64,000 nucleotides of DNA from Symbiodinium natans (lineage: Eukaryota; Sar; Dinophyceae; Suessiales; Symbiodiniaceae), in NCBI GenBank assembly GCA_905221605.1, contig CAJNDS010002771.1, positions 1 through 64,000 of the forward strand, in the 5' to 3' direction. Numbering within the stretch: the stretch's first letter is position 1; each line of letters opens with the position of its first letter. The notes below the pieces were generated by a model. The model did not search any database. It saw only the letters and a list, made by a program, of their open reading frames with translations, and was not told the DNA's origin. The translations under genes were made by a program, and so were the position numbers. Below are positions 52,400 to 64,000 of the stretch, piece by piece.

Positions 52400-53990
52400 T
52401 TGCCGCCTAGCGGTGCCCACAGAGCCTTGTCTCCTCCAATCACTGTGCTGAAAACATGTGGCGCCAGACACGCCTGACGTATGTTTGCCAAGTGGTCCGC
52501 CTCGGACCCCCCCGGTTTTCGCCCCCGCTGCCAATGCCTATTTTCAGGTTCAAGCCAGCCTCCCAAATCCTGCCCTGCGGCAACTGAGATAGCCCATCCA
52601 CCTCGGATGATTGAGCAAGCGTCTCAGGTGAGCTGCCTGTCCGACATGCCTTCCTGACGCCTGCCTGGCTCACGCAAGACACACAGATACATTGGAGAGA
52701 AGCCTTCCGCCTAGGATGCTTGCATAGCGTCTCCTTCTCAGCCAAAAAAGCAAACCAGCACATCAGCCCCTGCGCCCGACATGTTCGAGGGCCATTTCTG
52801 TAAATACACACAGGTTCCAGCCCCCTGCCTGATAGCCAGTCACGGCTTGCCTGCCACTCAGAGTTGCCCGCACGGTCCCCAAACCCAACCTGGACGGGGC
52901 AAGTCTCCAAACTTTTGTGACATCTGCGCAGGGGGAGGAGACCCTTTGGGGAAATGGTTCGGCCCACAGCTCACAATTGAGTCGCACCTGCGTCTCCTGC
53001 GCCAGCAGCGAGACTCAAGGGGCTGCCATCCTAACCACTGGCTTTAGCCTGCAACCTCAAGGAGGTCATCAGCCCGCAGCCTCCAAGCGAGCAGCAGCTT
53101 CAAAGGGGGCCAAAACCTTTTGTCTTGGCGCCTGAAGCCTTACGCCACATCCAGCCTCAAGGGGCTCATGTTCGCCTAAACCTTCAGCCCGCTGCCTCCA
53201 GGCGAGCCGAGCCCTCACCTCAGCCTTCGGCCTCAAGCCGCAGCCGCGAAGAGGCCACAGCAGATCTTAGCCGCCAGCCTTATGCCTTTGCATCAAAGGG
53301 ACAAGCCTCTATGTAACCCTCAGCGTTACGCTGCAGCCCAGGGCCAAGAGCGTGTCTTCGTCGACCTGAAGCAATCGCCCCAAAGGGGGCCACAGCTTTT
53401 CTTTTGGCCTGAAGCCTGAAGCCTTAGGTCACAGCTTTTCGGGGGGCCCACGCCGCTATGCCGAAGCCTCGAGGGGCCCAAGCCCGCATCTGCGCCTTCA
53501 GTGCCAGCCCGCCGCCTCCAGCTGAGCCATCCTTCATCTCGGCCTGCCGCCCTCAGCTGAGGCCCCAAAGGCCAAAGCTACTAAGCTCTGCCATTAGCTT
53601 TACGCCGCAATGTCAAAGGCGGGGCAAGATCTCACCTTTGCCTTTCCAGCTTCCGCCCGGAGCCTCTACGCTATCGGCCTCGAGCCACAGCCCAAAGAGT
53701 ACCCAGGCAGATCTCGGCCCTCAGCTGTGGGCCGCAGCCCAAATAGGCCTTTTCCACAGGATCTAGGTTCACACGCAGGCACAAAAGCACGCCGCCGCGA
53801 AGTTTCTGCTTTTGCCTACATTTTGGCGTGCAAAATCCCTCCCAAGGGATGATGCCCATAAGTCAGCGTCAAAGCTCCCAGAAATCGAGCGCGCTGCCAT
53901 GAGGGGGCGCGCAGACATAAAAAACACGCAGCAGTGCTGTTTCTGCCTGCAGCCGTCTGGATTTTTCATGCAAACACTGCCCCGAGGAAC
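52400..53990. other. Degenerate GCCTCAAG and GCCGCAGCC-rich sequence
   Basis: No recognised gene. From about 53,000, phrases such as CAGCCTCAAGGGG and CCGCCTCCA recur irregularly, an older version of the repeats at 58.6-60.8 kb. Confidence 0.5.
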
Positions 53991-55640
53991 ACGCTGCCCA
54001 AAGCAAACCCGTCCCTGGACCATGAGGAGAAGCCTCAAAGCTTTTGGGGCATCGGTGCAACTCACAAGGATGTCAAAACTTTCACCAGCCAATTTCTAGG
54101 AAATTTGCCCTCGCGTCCGCGTGCGCAGCTCGCGACGCCAGCCTGGCCATCCTGCCTGAGTTCTGAGGGGTTTAGGATGGCACACTCCCACACGCTGCCC
54201 GCGACAATGCCATCCATGCCTAGGTCTTTGGCTACCGCTTCTCATGCATTTTCACCTTGACACGCGGTGAAGCCCGTCCCTTGAACATGAGGAGAAGCCT
54301 CAAAACTTTTGGGGCGTCGGTGCGATTCACAACGTCTTCAGAATCTTCAGGCACGAAAGTCCAGCCAATGCCTAAGAAAACCGCCCTCACGTCCGCGTGC
54401 GCAGCTCGCGACGCCAGCCTGGCCATCCTGCCTGAGTTCTGAGGGGTTTAGGATGGCACACTCCCACACGCTGCCCGCGACAATGCCATCCATGCCTAGG
54501 TCTTTGGCTACCGCTTCTCATGCATTTTCACCTTGACACGCGGTGAAGCCCGTCCCTTGAACATGAGGAGAAGCCTCAAAACTTTTGGGGCGTCGGTGCG
54601 ATTCACAACGTCTTCAGAATCTTCAGGCACGAAAGTCCAGCCAATGCCTAAGAAAACCGCCCTCACGTCCGCGTGCGCAGCTCGCGACGCCAGCCTGGCC
54701 ATCCTGCCTGAGTTCTGAGGGGTTTAGGATGGCACACTCCCACACGCTGCCCGCGACAATGCCATCCATGCCTAGGTCTTTGGCTACCGCTTCTCATGCA
54801 TTTTCACCTTGACACGCGGTGAAGCCCGTCCCTTGAACATGAGGAGAAGCCTCAAAACTTTGGGGGCGTCGGTGCGATTCACAACGTCTTCAGAATCTTC
54901 AGGCACGAAAGCCCAGCCAATGCCTAAGAAAACCGCCCTCACGTCCGCGTGCGCAGCTCGCGACGCTTGCCCGGCCATCCAGCCTGAGTTCTGAGGGGTT
55001 TAGGATGACCACACGCTGCCCGCGACAATGCCATCCATGCCTAGGTCTTTGGCTACCGCTTCTCATGCATTTTCACCTTGACACGCGGTGAAGCCCGTCC
55101 CTTGAACATGAGGAGAAGCCTCAAAACTTTGGGGGCGTCGGTGCGATTCACAACGTCTTCAGAATCTTCAGGCACGAAAGCCCAGCCAATGCCTAAGAAA
55201 ACCGCCCTCACGTCCGCGTGCGCAGCTCGCGACGCTTGCCCGGCCATCCAGCCTAAGTTCTTAGGGCTTAGGTTGGCTCGTGCCCATACGCTGCCAGCGA
55301 CAATGCTATCCATGCCTATGTACTTGGCTGCCACTTCTCATGCGTTTTCGCCCTGAGAGTTTCGGTCAAGCTCGTCCCTTGACCATGAAGAGAAGTCCTA
55401 AAACTTTTGGGGTTCCGGTGCAATCCACAAGGACCTCAAATTTCAGACACGAAGGTCCAGCCAATGCCTAAGAAAACCGCCCGCGCGTCAGCTCGCGACG
55501 CCAGCCACCCCGCCTGAGTTCTTGGGGGTTTTAGGATGGTGCGCGCCCACGCGCACCCGCGGCAATGCCATCCATGCCTAGGCATTTGACCGCCACCTCT
55601 CATGCATTTTCGCCTCGAGAGATGCGGTCAAGCCCGTCCC
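53990..55640. repeat. 276-bp tandem repeat array
   Basis: Units start at about 54,239, 54,515, 54,791 and 55,060, with diverged units on both sides. The first three are almost identical. Each holds CATGAGGAGAAGCCTCAAAA, CGTCCGCGTGCGCAGCTCGC and GGGGTTTAGGATG. The short ORFs repeated with each unit are not supported as genes. Confidence 0.92.
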
Positions 55641-55840
55641 TTGAATCTGACATCTTGCAAAATGCACAGACGGACTTAGGCCTTTGCCTCCGAGGGACTT
55701 ACAGCGCCCAGCGGGCGATCTGGGCGGCAAAGGGATGCCGAGACTCCTGCTGCAGCGAAATCCCCACAAGGGAATGGCATGAGTTGGCGCAAGCTGCTTG
55801 TTTCGCAGGGCCCATGTTAGGCCCACGTATAGACATGCCC
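55641..55840. other. Short unique stretch between repeat arrays
   Basis: No feature recognised. Confidence 0.4.
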
Positions 55841-57170
55841 CGCGTGTCATAGTTTTGTGGTCCGCCTCGGACCTACGCTGGAACTTTGCCCAGCCGCCGA
55901 TGCCTGAATCGAAAGACTCCGATTGATGGTCCGCCTCGGACTCACGCTGGAATTTTTTCCCAGCTGCCTATTTCTTGCCTATGCCTCGCTGCAACATCCC
56001 ACGCCTCTGTTTTCTCGCAGGCGCACTGCTTATTTCCGCCGGGCTTATTTCTAGGCCCGCGTCTAGACATGCCCTGCGTGTCATAGACTCGTGGTCCGCC
56101 TCGGACTCACGCTGGAACTTTGCCCAGCGCCTATGCCTGAATCGGAAGATTCCGCCCCGCCTCGCAAGGATTGATGGTCCGCCTCGGACTCACGCTGGAA
56201 TTTTTTCCCAGCTGCCTATTTCTTGCCTATGCCTCGCTGCAAAAGCCCACGCCTCTGTTTTCTCGCAAGCGCACTGCTTGTTTTCGCCGGGCCTATTTTT
56301 AGGCCCACGTCTAGACATGCCCTGCGTGTCATAGACTCGTGGTCCGCCTCGGACTCACCCTGGAACTTTGCCCAGCCGCCTATGCCTGAATCGGAAGATT
56401 CCGCCCTCCCTCGCAAGGATTGATGGTCCGCCTCGGACTCACGCTGGAATTTTTTTTCCCAGCTGCCTATTTCTTGCCTATGCCTCGCAGCAAAAGACCT
56501 CGCCTCTGTTTTCTCGCAAGCATGCTACTTGTTTTCGTCGGGTTTATTTTTAGGCCCACGTCTAGACATGCCCTGCGTGTCATAGACTCGTGGTCCGCCT
56601 CGGACTCACGCTGGAACTTTGCCCAGCCGCCTATGCCTGAATCGGAGGATTCTGCCTTCCCCTCGCAAGCGCACTGCCCCTGCCGCCGGGCTTATCTTGT
56701 GTCCACGCATGGACATGCCCTTCGTGTCACACCCTGCCCAGCTGCCTATTATTGCCTATGCCTCACTGCAAGCGCACTGCTTGCTTCGCCGGGCGTATAT
56801 TAGGCCCACGTCTGGACATGTCTTGCATGCCACAGACTCGTGGTCCGCCTCGGACTCACGCTGGAAACTTGCCCAGCCGCCTATGCCTGAATGCAAGCGC
56901 ACTGCTTGGTTCGCCGGGCTTATGTTAGGCCCACGTTTGGACATGCCCTGCATGTCATAGATTCGTGGTCCGCCTCGGACTCACGCTGGAAACTTGCCCA
57001 GCCGCCTATGCCCGAATCGAAAGATTCCGCCTTCCCCTAGCAGGCGCACTGCTTGTGCTGCCGGGTTATTTTATGCCCTCAACTGGACATGCCCTGCGTG
57101 TCACAAACCAGTGGTCCGCCTCGGACTTACGCTGGAAATTTGCCACCTTGGGGGAGCGCGTTCGCCTCGG
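55841..57170. repeat. About 240-bp tandem repeat, TGGTCCGCCTCGGACTCACG family
   Basis: The phrase GTGGTCCGCCTCGGACTCAC recurs at least seven times, each followed by GCTGGAA and CCCAGC(C/T)GCC, then GCAAGCGCACTGCTTG and TAGACATGCCCTGCGTGTCA. GTCCGCCTCGGAC is itself a near palindrome. Confidence 0.9.
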
Positions 57171-58640
57171 TTTGCCTATGTGGTGATCGGTACCGGCATC
57201 GTCTGGCGCTGCCTCAGGCTTGCCGCACGCCCGCGTTTAGACATGCCCGGGATTCCAGTGACCTACACATGTCCGCCGCCTTGCTACAGGCAATTTGTGC
57301 CACAATGGCTAAGCCTTTTCTCGCGAGCGCGCTGCTTGTGTTACAGCCTCGCTATAGGCGCAAATTTGTTTGCAAACTGCCTCCTCAGATGCGTCTGGGC
57401 TTGCCTCATGACCACGTCTACACATGCCGGGTGTGGCATAGCTTCATGGCACGCAAAACGCCCTGCCAATTTCGGCTTGTGCTTCACGAGCGCCCAGCGC
57501 GCGCCTTCCTACAGGCAATTTGCGCCCCCAGGCCAAGCCCCCTTCCTTCTCGCTAAGAGCTGAGTGGGTGGCGGCCTCGCTGTAGGCGATGCGCCCTGAA
57601 GCGCCCGCCAAGTTTCCGCCAGCAGTCCTCACAAGCGCCCGGCTTGGGGTTCAGCTTCGCCACCTTGTTACAGGCAACTTGGGCGTGAGCGCCGGCCCCT
57701 CTGCAGGCAACACGCAGCGTAGAGCCCCGCCGTGCCTCGGCCAGAGCTTTTCGTAAACACCCAGCTTCTGCTTCAGCCATGCCGCCTCGTTACAGGCACC
57801 TTGCGACGCAATGGCCAAGTTTTTCTCGCAAACGCACTGCTTGGGTTGCCGCCTCGCTCGAGGCACCATTCTGTCTGTCACTCGGATGCCTCTGAGCTTG
57901 CCTCACGCCCACGTCAGGACATGCCCTCCATGTCGTAGATTGACGGCCCGCCTCGGACTCGCGCTGGTCCTAGGTAGGATAAGGAGGGCCCTGAAAAGGA
58001 ACCTCTTGTGGCTCTCTTAACCAGGGACCTTATTCAGAGGGTCTATATCCCCAAAGGTCCCCTTAATCCAATCCCTTAGCTGGAGTATGCCCAGCTGCCT
58101 ATGCCTGAGTCGAAGGGACTCCGCCCTCTCCTCCATGTTCAGGGAAAGCGCATCCGCCACGGATGGCCTAACGTGTTGTGGGGACGGGCCCAGCTCAGCA
58201 CAGCCTCCAGCGACCTACACATGTCCGCTGCCTTACTATAGGCAATTGGCGCCGCGTGTGGGTCCGCATCGGACTCATGTTGGTATGTTGCTCAGCTGCC
58301 TACGCCAAGCTCGCCCGCGCAGTATTGGCCCGTAGCATGTCGGAACGTCGCAGCCAGCGCAGCCAAATGCGCTGCCTTCAGTGCCCTCCACATGTCCTTT
58401 GTGCAGGTTCCTCGCACACTTGCCCATCATAGAAAACTGCCCATGGGTTGTCTTAGCCCGTAGGAATAAGCAGCCCCGCTCGCCAGGTGCAGTTCACCTC
58501 TTCGACGTGGAGTTCTTCCGGAAGAAGCTGCCCAGGAACTGCCCAAATGCAGATGTTTTTGTTGCGCACTTGCGCGTGAAGCGTGACTTGGCCTCCCGCT
58601 TTAGGCCACAGCTTCTAAGGAGCCAAGCAATTATCCTGGC
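57171..58640. other. Decayed repeat sequence, no gene
   Basis: Phrases of the preceding family (GACATGCCC, CTACAGGCAATTTG) reappear at irregular spacing. No supported ORF. Confidence 0.5.
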
Positions 58641-60800
58641 CGCCTAAGCCTTCGGCTGTAAGCGAAAGCCTCAAGGAGGATCTTCGCCTTCATCAGCCTT
58701 AGCCCGCAGTCCCCAATTGAGCCGCAGTCTCAGGGGGCCAAAGCGCTTATCTTGGCCTTCAGCTTAAAGCCGCAACCTCAGGGAAAGCTGAGCAGTCTTC
58801 CTAGTCCTAGCCTTCGACCCGATTCAGCAGCTTCAAGGAGGACAAGCCAGCTTCAACCCGCCGCCCCCAGTTGAGCCACAGTCTCAAGGGGCAAGGCCTA
58901 CACCTTGGCCTTCAGATTGACGCCGCTGCCTCAAAGGGTGCCAAGCAATTGTCTTCGCATCTTCGTCTTCTGGGGTTTAGGTGGCCCCAAAACGACAAGC
59001 GCTTGCCCACATCTTCGCCTTCTCAGCATGCAGGCCCCCGTCGAGCCGCAGTCTCCGTCGTGGCCTTCAGCCTGAAGCCGCAACCGCACGGGGACCATGC
59101 AGTTATCTCGGCCTTGACGACAAGCCCGCATCTCCGCCTTCAGCCTCAGCCCGCAAGTCCAGTTGAGGGCCAGAGCCTCTTCCTTAGCCCTCAGCTTGAA
59201 GGGCCAATCAGATATCTTGGCCTTTTGCCTCTTCAGCTTCAAGCCGCAACCTCAAGGGGGCCGAGCAGTTATCCTCGCCTTCGACCCTAAGCGACAGCCT
59301 CAGGGAGGACAAGCTCGCATCTTCGCCTTCAGCCTCAGCCCGCAACCCCAGTTGCGCCGCAGTCTCAAAGAGGCCAAGCCATATTTAGGTTGGCCCCCAG
59401 CTTGAAGCCGCAACCTCAAGAGGAACCTAGCAGCTGTCTTCGCCTGAAGCGTCAGCCTCGAGCCCACAGACCACCCGGCGAGCCAGTCCTTATCCCAGCC
59501 TTCACCCTGAGCAGCATCCAGTGGAAGCCAAAGCTTCGCATCTGGCCTGTCTTGGGCCGCCTCAAGAAGGCCAACCCGTCATATTTGGCTGTGAAGCTTT
59601 TTGGAGTCTCAGGGGGGTGAGCGACAGCCTCAAGGAAGACAAGTCCGCTCCTTCGACTCAGCCTCAGCCTGCAGTGCCTAATCTAGCCGCAGTCTCAGGG
59701 GGGCCAAAACCCTATCTTAACCTTCAACTTGACGCCACAGCCGCAAAGGGGGCTATGCAGTTATCTTCTGTCGCCCTCGGCCCTCAATCGGGTGTTTGAG
59801 GCGGACAAGCCCGCGTCTTCCCCCCCAACCTCAGCCCGTAGCCCCCACCTGAGCGCAGTCTCAGGGGGGCAGCCTCAGCCCGCCGCCCCCAGTTGAGCCG
59901 CAGTCTCAAAGGGGCCAGCCCCTTCATCCTGGCCTTCAGCTGAAAGCCGCAAACTCAGGGGAACTGCCTAAAGCCTAAACCTTCAATCCTAAACCCTCCC
60001 ACCCGCAGCCCCCATCCGAGAGGCAATCTCAGGGGGCCAAAGCCTCTCTTGCTGGCGAAGCCAAGCAGCTATCTTAGCCGTCGGCCTCAAGCGGCCGCCT
60101 CAGGGAGGACGAGCCCGCTCCCTTGCTGTCACCCATATAGCCATCAGATTAGGCCGTAGCCTCCAGCGGGGCCGTAGCCTTGAGCGGGGGCCGAACCCTC
60201 ATCTTCGCCTTCAGCCTGCAAAGACAAGCCTGCGTCTTCGCTCTCAGCCTCAGCCCGCCGCCACCCACTGTCGACCCGCAGCTTCAAGGGGCCCGAAGCC
60301 CTCATCTTGGCCCTCAGCCTGAAGTCGCAACCTCAAGGAGGCCACGCAGAGAACGTAGGCCTTAATCAGGGAAGCCTCAAGGAGGACTAACCTGCATCTT
60401 CGCTTTTAGCCCCCCCGGAGCGCCCCGTTGACCCGCGTGAGCCCGCGTCCTCGCCTTGAGCCTCAGCCCGCAGCCCCCAGTTGGGCGCAGTCTCAGGGGT
60501 CCTACGCTTGTATCTTGGCCTTCAGCTTGGAGCCGCAACCTCAAGGGAGGACGAATCTTAGCCGTAGCCCCTAGAGGGGCCTGCAGTTTCCGCCTCAGCG
60601 AGCAGCCGCCAGGCAAGCCACGCCAGTCTCTCTCTGCCTCCGGCCTCGGGCTGAAGCATCACATCAAGGGAGCCAAGCCTTTCCCTTGGCCCGAAGTTTT
60701 TGGCCGCAGCCTCAAGAGGGCCTTGACCTTCGGCCTTAGGCTCGAAGCGTGCACGCCTGGTTCCCAAGCAGCCAAGCCCTCTTCACAGCCCTGAGCCTAA
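58641..60800. repeat. Degenerate 130-200-bp repeat, CAGCCGCAACCTCA family
   Basis: Long run of units with CTTCGCCTTCAGCCTCAGCC, CCCAGTTGAGCCGCAGTCTC and GGGGGCCAAG in fixed order but variable spacing. Confidence 0.85.
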
Positions 60801-60839
60801 TGTGTGGCCCCATCTTAGCGGCCCGCGTGACGCCTTCAT

Positions 60840-61980
60840 GGTCAGTGAGGACAAGTCTCAAAACTTTCGAGACATCTGTGAGCGCAAGAGAAGAATTGTA
60901 AAGATCTGGTCATTCTAACCCAGGAAATGGCCTTCGGAAAGCATCGCCCGAAGCCCGTGCCTTGGCCATGAGGTGAAGTCTCAAAACTTTTGAGGCATCT
61001 GCGCAATCACAAGGGGCTTCAGAACTGTCAGGCACCAACGTCCAGCCACTGTGTAGGAAAATCGCCCTATCGTTCGCGTGCGCGGCCCGCGACGCCAGCC
61101 CGGTCATCTTGCCTGAGCTTTTGGGGGGGTTTAGGATGACACTGCCCACACGCTGCACACAGCGATGCCATCTGCTCCTAAGCATTTTGCCACCACTCCA
61201 TACCACTCCTTAGCAGCCTTAGCATAGCGCCCGTCCATTGGCCATGAGGTAAAGTCTCAAAACATTTGAGGCACCTGCGCAACCACAAGGGGCCTCAAAA
61301 CTGTCAGGCGCCATTAGTCCAGCCACTGCTTAGGAAAATCGCCCTAGCGTTCGCGTGCGCGACCCGCGACGCCAGCCCGGCCGAGCTCCTGGAGGGATGA
61401 CACTGCCCACACGCTGCACTCAGCGATGCCATCTGCGCCTATGTATTTTGCCACCACTCCTTAGCAGCCTTAGCGTGGCGCCCGTCCATTGGCCATGAGG
61501 TAAAATCTCAAAACTTTTGAGGCGTTTGCGCAATCACAAGGGGCCTCAAAACTGTCAGGCACCAATGGTCCAGCCACTGCTTAGGAAAATCGCCCTAGCG
61601 TTCGCGTGCGCGGCCCGCGACGCCAGCCCGGCCATCTTGCCTGAGCTCCTGGGGGGTTTAGGGTGACACTGCCCACACGCTGCACAGTCGCTGCACTCAG
61701 CGATGCCATCTGCGCCTATGCATTTTGCCACCACTCCTTAGCGGCCTTAGCATAGACGCCCGTCCACTGGCCATGAGGTGAAGTCTCAAAACATTTGAGG
61801 CATCTGCGTAACCACAAGGGGCCTCAAAACTGTCAGGCACCAGCGGTCCAGCCACTGCTTAGGAAAATCGCCCCGGCGTTCGCGTGCGCGGCCCGCGATG
61901 CCAGCCCGGCCTCTTGCCTGAGTTCTTGGGGGTTTAGGATGACGACAACATGCGAGCGCGCAGGAAAACCGCCTGAATTC
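60840..61980. repeat. About 290-bp tandem repeat related to the 276-bp array
   Basis: Four units with CATGAGGTGAAGTCTCAAAA, GTTCGCGTGCGCGGCCCGCG and GGGGTTTAGGATGAC. The same order of phrases occurs in the 276-bp array at 54-55 kb, so both descend from one unit. Confidence 0.88.
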
Positions 61981-62064
61981 GTGCAAGAACACGCCAGAAA
62001 GCCCGCGTGCGCGATTTCGCAGAGCCACCTCAGCCGTAGCCCCAAGAACTCAAGCCTCTCAGCC

Positions 62065-63313
62065 CGCTTTCCACGCCATACTTCGGTTGTTGCGCCACAT
62101 ACTTGCCCACAAACCACGCAAAGTCTGGCTGTATGTTGACGACCTTCTGCTTCAGTACAGCTGGCCATGGTGGTCGCCTACCTGACCGCCATAGGGGCGC
62201 CCATTAGCTGGAACAAGGCCTCCTTCAGCATGGAGGTCGTTTGGTGCGGCTGGAAATTCTGCTTCGAGACTGAGTCAGTATGCCTAGCCCAGCCCAAGCT
62301 AGATAAACTTCGAGCGCAGCTACTTCGCCTACGGGAACACAAAAGAGTGCCCCACAAAGAGTTGGAGTCCTGACTAGGTCTGCTCATGTGCCTAGGTCTG
62401 CTCATGTGGGCCACCAGCGTTAGCACTCACCGAAGGTGCTTCACAGCACCCATTCACTCAGATTTGCACAGCCCGCCGAGACCCAGTGTCCCATTCCGCC
62501 CAGAAGCTGGGCGCAATTCCTGTGGCGCCTGGACTCCCGGTCACGAAGGACGCATCCTTCCTCCAGTTGCCAGTCAATGCCAAGGTCATTGAGGTTCGAG
62601 GGAAGCCCATGCAGTCCAAAGCAGACATCTGGCCCATACCTGCTGCGGACAAAGCCGTGTGGGTCCGCATAGCAGATCCCAACGCCCAAGAGATCACCCT
62701 CAGAAACGACAGCAAAGCAGCCATCCACTGGCTCGCCCAGCGCTTTGCCTACGAATTTGCTACGCCCATGGCCAGGCCCCCTCTGCTGACCTGCCTTTCA
62801 GCTGCCGGCGCTGTGGCAGATGGCTCCCAAGTCGGCATCGGGGGTTGGCTCTGTACCTCCCACCAGACCTTCTGGTTTGCACAGCAGTGGTCCATCCAAG
62901 AGCTCAGGACCTTCTAGCCTTACCTTACGAGGACGCCCAGCAGTATATCGCTTGCTTCGAGACACTCGCACAGTGGGTCCTACTTCAAATGGCCTACCAT
63001 GCGACAGGTTGGCCTACGCTTCTGCCTTCCCACTCGGAGTGACAATAGCCCCACGCAAGCCTCAGTGAACAAGCTTTTCACGACATCCTTCCCACTGTGC
63101 CCGTTCCTGCAGAAAGTTGCCTCCTGGGCACACGCAAAAGGACTCTGCCTTAAAGTCGGACATATCCCCGATAAGTTCGCCCATGCCTCACGTGCCAAAC
63201 GCTTCCCAGTTCATCTGCAGGAACTACATCGCTCGGAGCACGACGTCAGCCTCTGGCCGCCGCAAGCCAATTGGAGCCCGGGCCTACTGCAAGTGGCCTC
63301 ACTCCCCGCCTAA
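62065..63313 (+). pseudogene. Reverse transcriptase/RNase H remnant
   Basis: Starts inside the RT palm with RKVWLYVDDLLLQ, then VVAYLTAIGAPISWNKASFS, LDKLRAQLLRLREHKRVPHK, a stop, ATSVSTHRRCFTAPIHSDLH, then another frame with VIEVRGKP and WVRIADPNAQEITLR. RNase H follows: LSAAGAVADGSQVGIGGWL, then IQELR, FETLAQWVLLQMA, SDNSPTQASVNKLFT and VGHIPDKFAHASRAKR. At least three frame changes and one in-frame stop. Part upstream of the YVDD box is missing, replaced by the 290-bp repeat. Related to the copy split at 39.3/44.8 kb. Confidence 0.65.
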
Positions 63314-63590
63314 AAGTGTCAGCACGGTCAGACCACCCGCGGTGGGGGTAGATGGCTAATTTCATTGGTCTGCCCTGGGCCCCTGAAGTGGGGGTGTGCC
63401 CGTCTCAGCCTAGTGGGACCCCGCCTCGGGCTCCCACTTGCCTTGATACGATATCTCGCCCAGAGCAGCACCCGTGAAAAGGAGAGCGAGTTCGGGAAAC
63501 CCTAGAACCTCCACCCTTTCGGGTCCCTAGGTCTGGGTGTGACTCCTCTCCTCACCCTAAGGTTAGGTCATGCAGTGTGCGTTGACAGAA
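63314..63590. other. Spacer between RT remnants
   Basis: No ORF. Probably 3' non-coding sequence of the element family. Confidence 0.4.
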
Positions 63591-64000
63591 CCGCCTCGAG
63601 TTCACAATGCCCTTGGCCAGACAGCCCCTGTTGCCTTGCCTATCTGCCGCAGACGCCATGGCAGATGGAACGACCGTCGGAATCGGCGGCTGCTCGCCAC
63701 ATCTTCCACCACCTGGTGGTTTGCCCAGGAATGGGACATCCAAGAGCTTCGCACTGCATGGCCTTTCCTCACCAAAGACGCCCAAAGGTACATCGCCTGC
63801 TTTGAAACTGTGGCACAGTGGGTCCTGCTACAGATGGCCTACGAAGCCACCGGTTGCTCTAGCCTCAGGTTCTGCGTCGCCTCACGCAGCGACAACAGCC
63901 CTACTCAAGCCTCCATCAACAAACTGCTCACAACGGCCTTCCCGCTTAGCTTCTTTCTGGAGAAAGTGGTTTTCTGGGCCCACGCACGCGGCCCAGAATT
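63591..64000 (+). pseudogene. RNase H remnant, second copy, cut by window end
   Basis: Frames give MPLARQPLLPCLSAADAMAD, GTTVGIGG, then AQRYIACFETVAQWVLLQMA and SDNSPTQASINKLLTT, collinear with 62,760-63,150. The frame is broken. The copy continues past the window end. Confidence 0.55.

Noticed and set aside
53990-55356. Repeated 61-75-codon ORFs
   Set aside because: They recur with each 276-bp unit and show no coding character.

Overview
The window reads as nuclear DNA of a dinoflagellate, possibly a symbiodiniacean or suessialean relative; the species cannot be named from sequence alone. Three things point there: a 21-nt stretch on the minus strand at 37,682-37,702 that matches the dinoflagellate trans-spliced leader at 19 of 21 positions; plant-type TTTAGGG/CCCTAAA telomere-like repeats; and an intron with a GC donor in a dihydrouridine-synthase gene. 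Gene density is very low. Most of the sequence is mobile elements, decayed virus-like genes and tandem repeats.

Layout. 0-14 kb: mostly unrecognised sequence, with a decayed oxygenase-like fragment near 2.5-2.85 kb, a spliced DUS1-like tRNA-dihydrouridine synthase gene (minus, about 4.28-5.73 kb), TPR exons (about 6.0-6.4 kb), and CA and CTGTGTGT satellites (6.4-8.5 kb). 14.4-30.4 kb: an endogenous DNA-virus-like locus of the polinton/polinton-like type. It holds a double-jelly-roll-type capsid-like gene, a tail-fibre-like gene ending in an endosialidase-type (S74) chaperone domain, and a deleted retroviral-type integrase. All three are broken. The capsid-like gene is split by a 9.1-kb tyrosine-recombinase retroelement. 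The fibre gene is split by a 1.95-kb TIR element with a perfect 8-bp target duplication and by a 0.58-kb AT-rich insertion.

The retroelement (15,961-25,088, coding on minus) is the main find. It has split direct repeats of the Ngaro/PAT kind. Its gene order is unusual: tyrosine recombinase, then gag-like, then pol. Gag and pol share one frame and are separated by a single UGA followed by CGG, a known leaky-stop context. The pol ORF carries a putative 2-oxoglutarate/Fe(II)-oxygenase-like domain and a cytosine-C5-methyltransferase-like domain ahead of reverse transcriptase and RNase H. Two further copies of the oxygenase-like domain lie outside the element (30.4-31.05 kb, nearly intact; 2.5-2.85 kb, decayed).

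31-64 kb: repeats dominate. There is a 25-bp-scale minisatellite, a 2.6-kb tandem duplication, a foldback element, and a reverse-transcriptase gene cut at its catalytic YVDD region by a 5.5-kb insertion carrying a Mutator-like transposase. Then come interstitial telomere-like blocks holding two nearly identical 1,321-bp TIR elements, followed by several families of 130-290-bp tandem repeats. The right edge holds two more decayed reverse transcriptase/RNase H copies. No rRNA, tRNA or CRISPR array was found.
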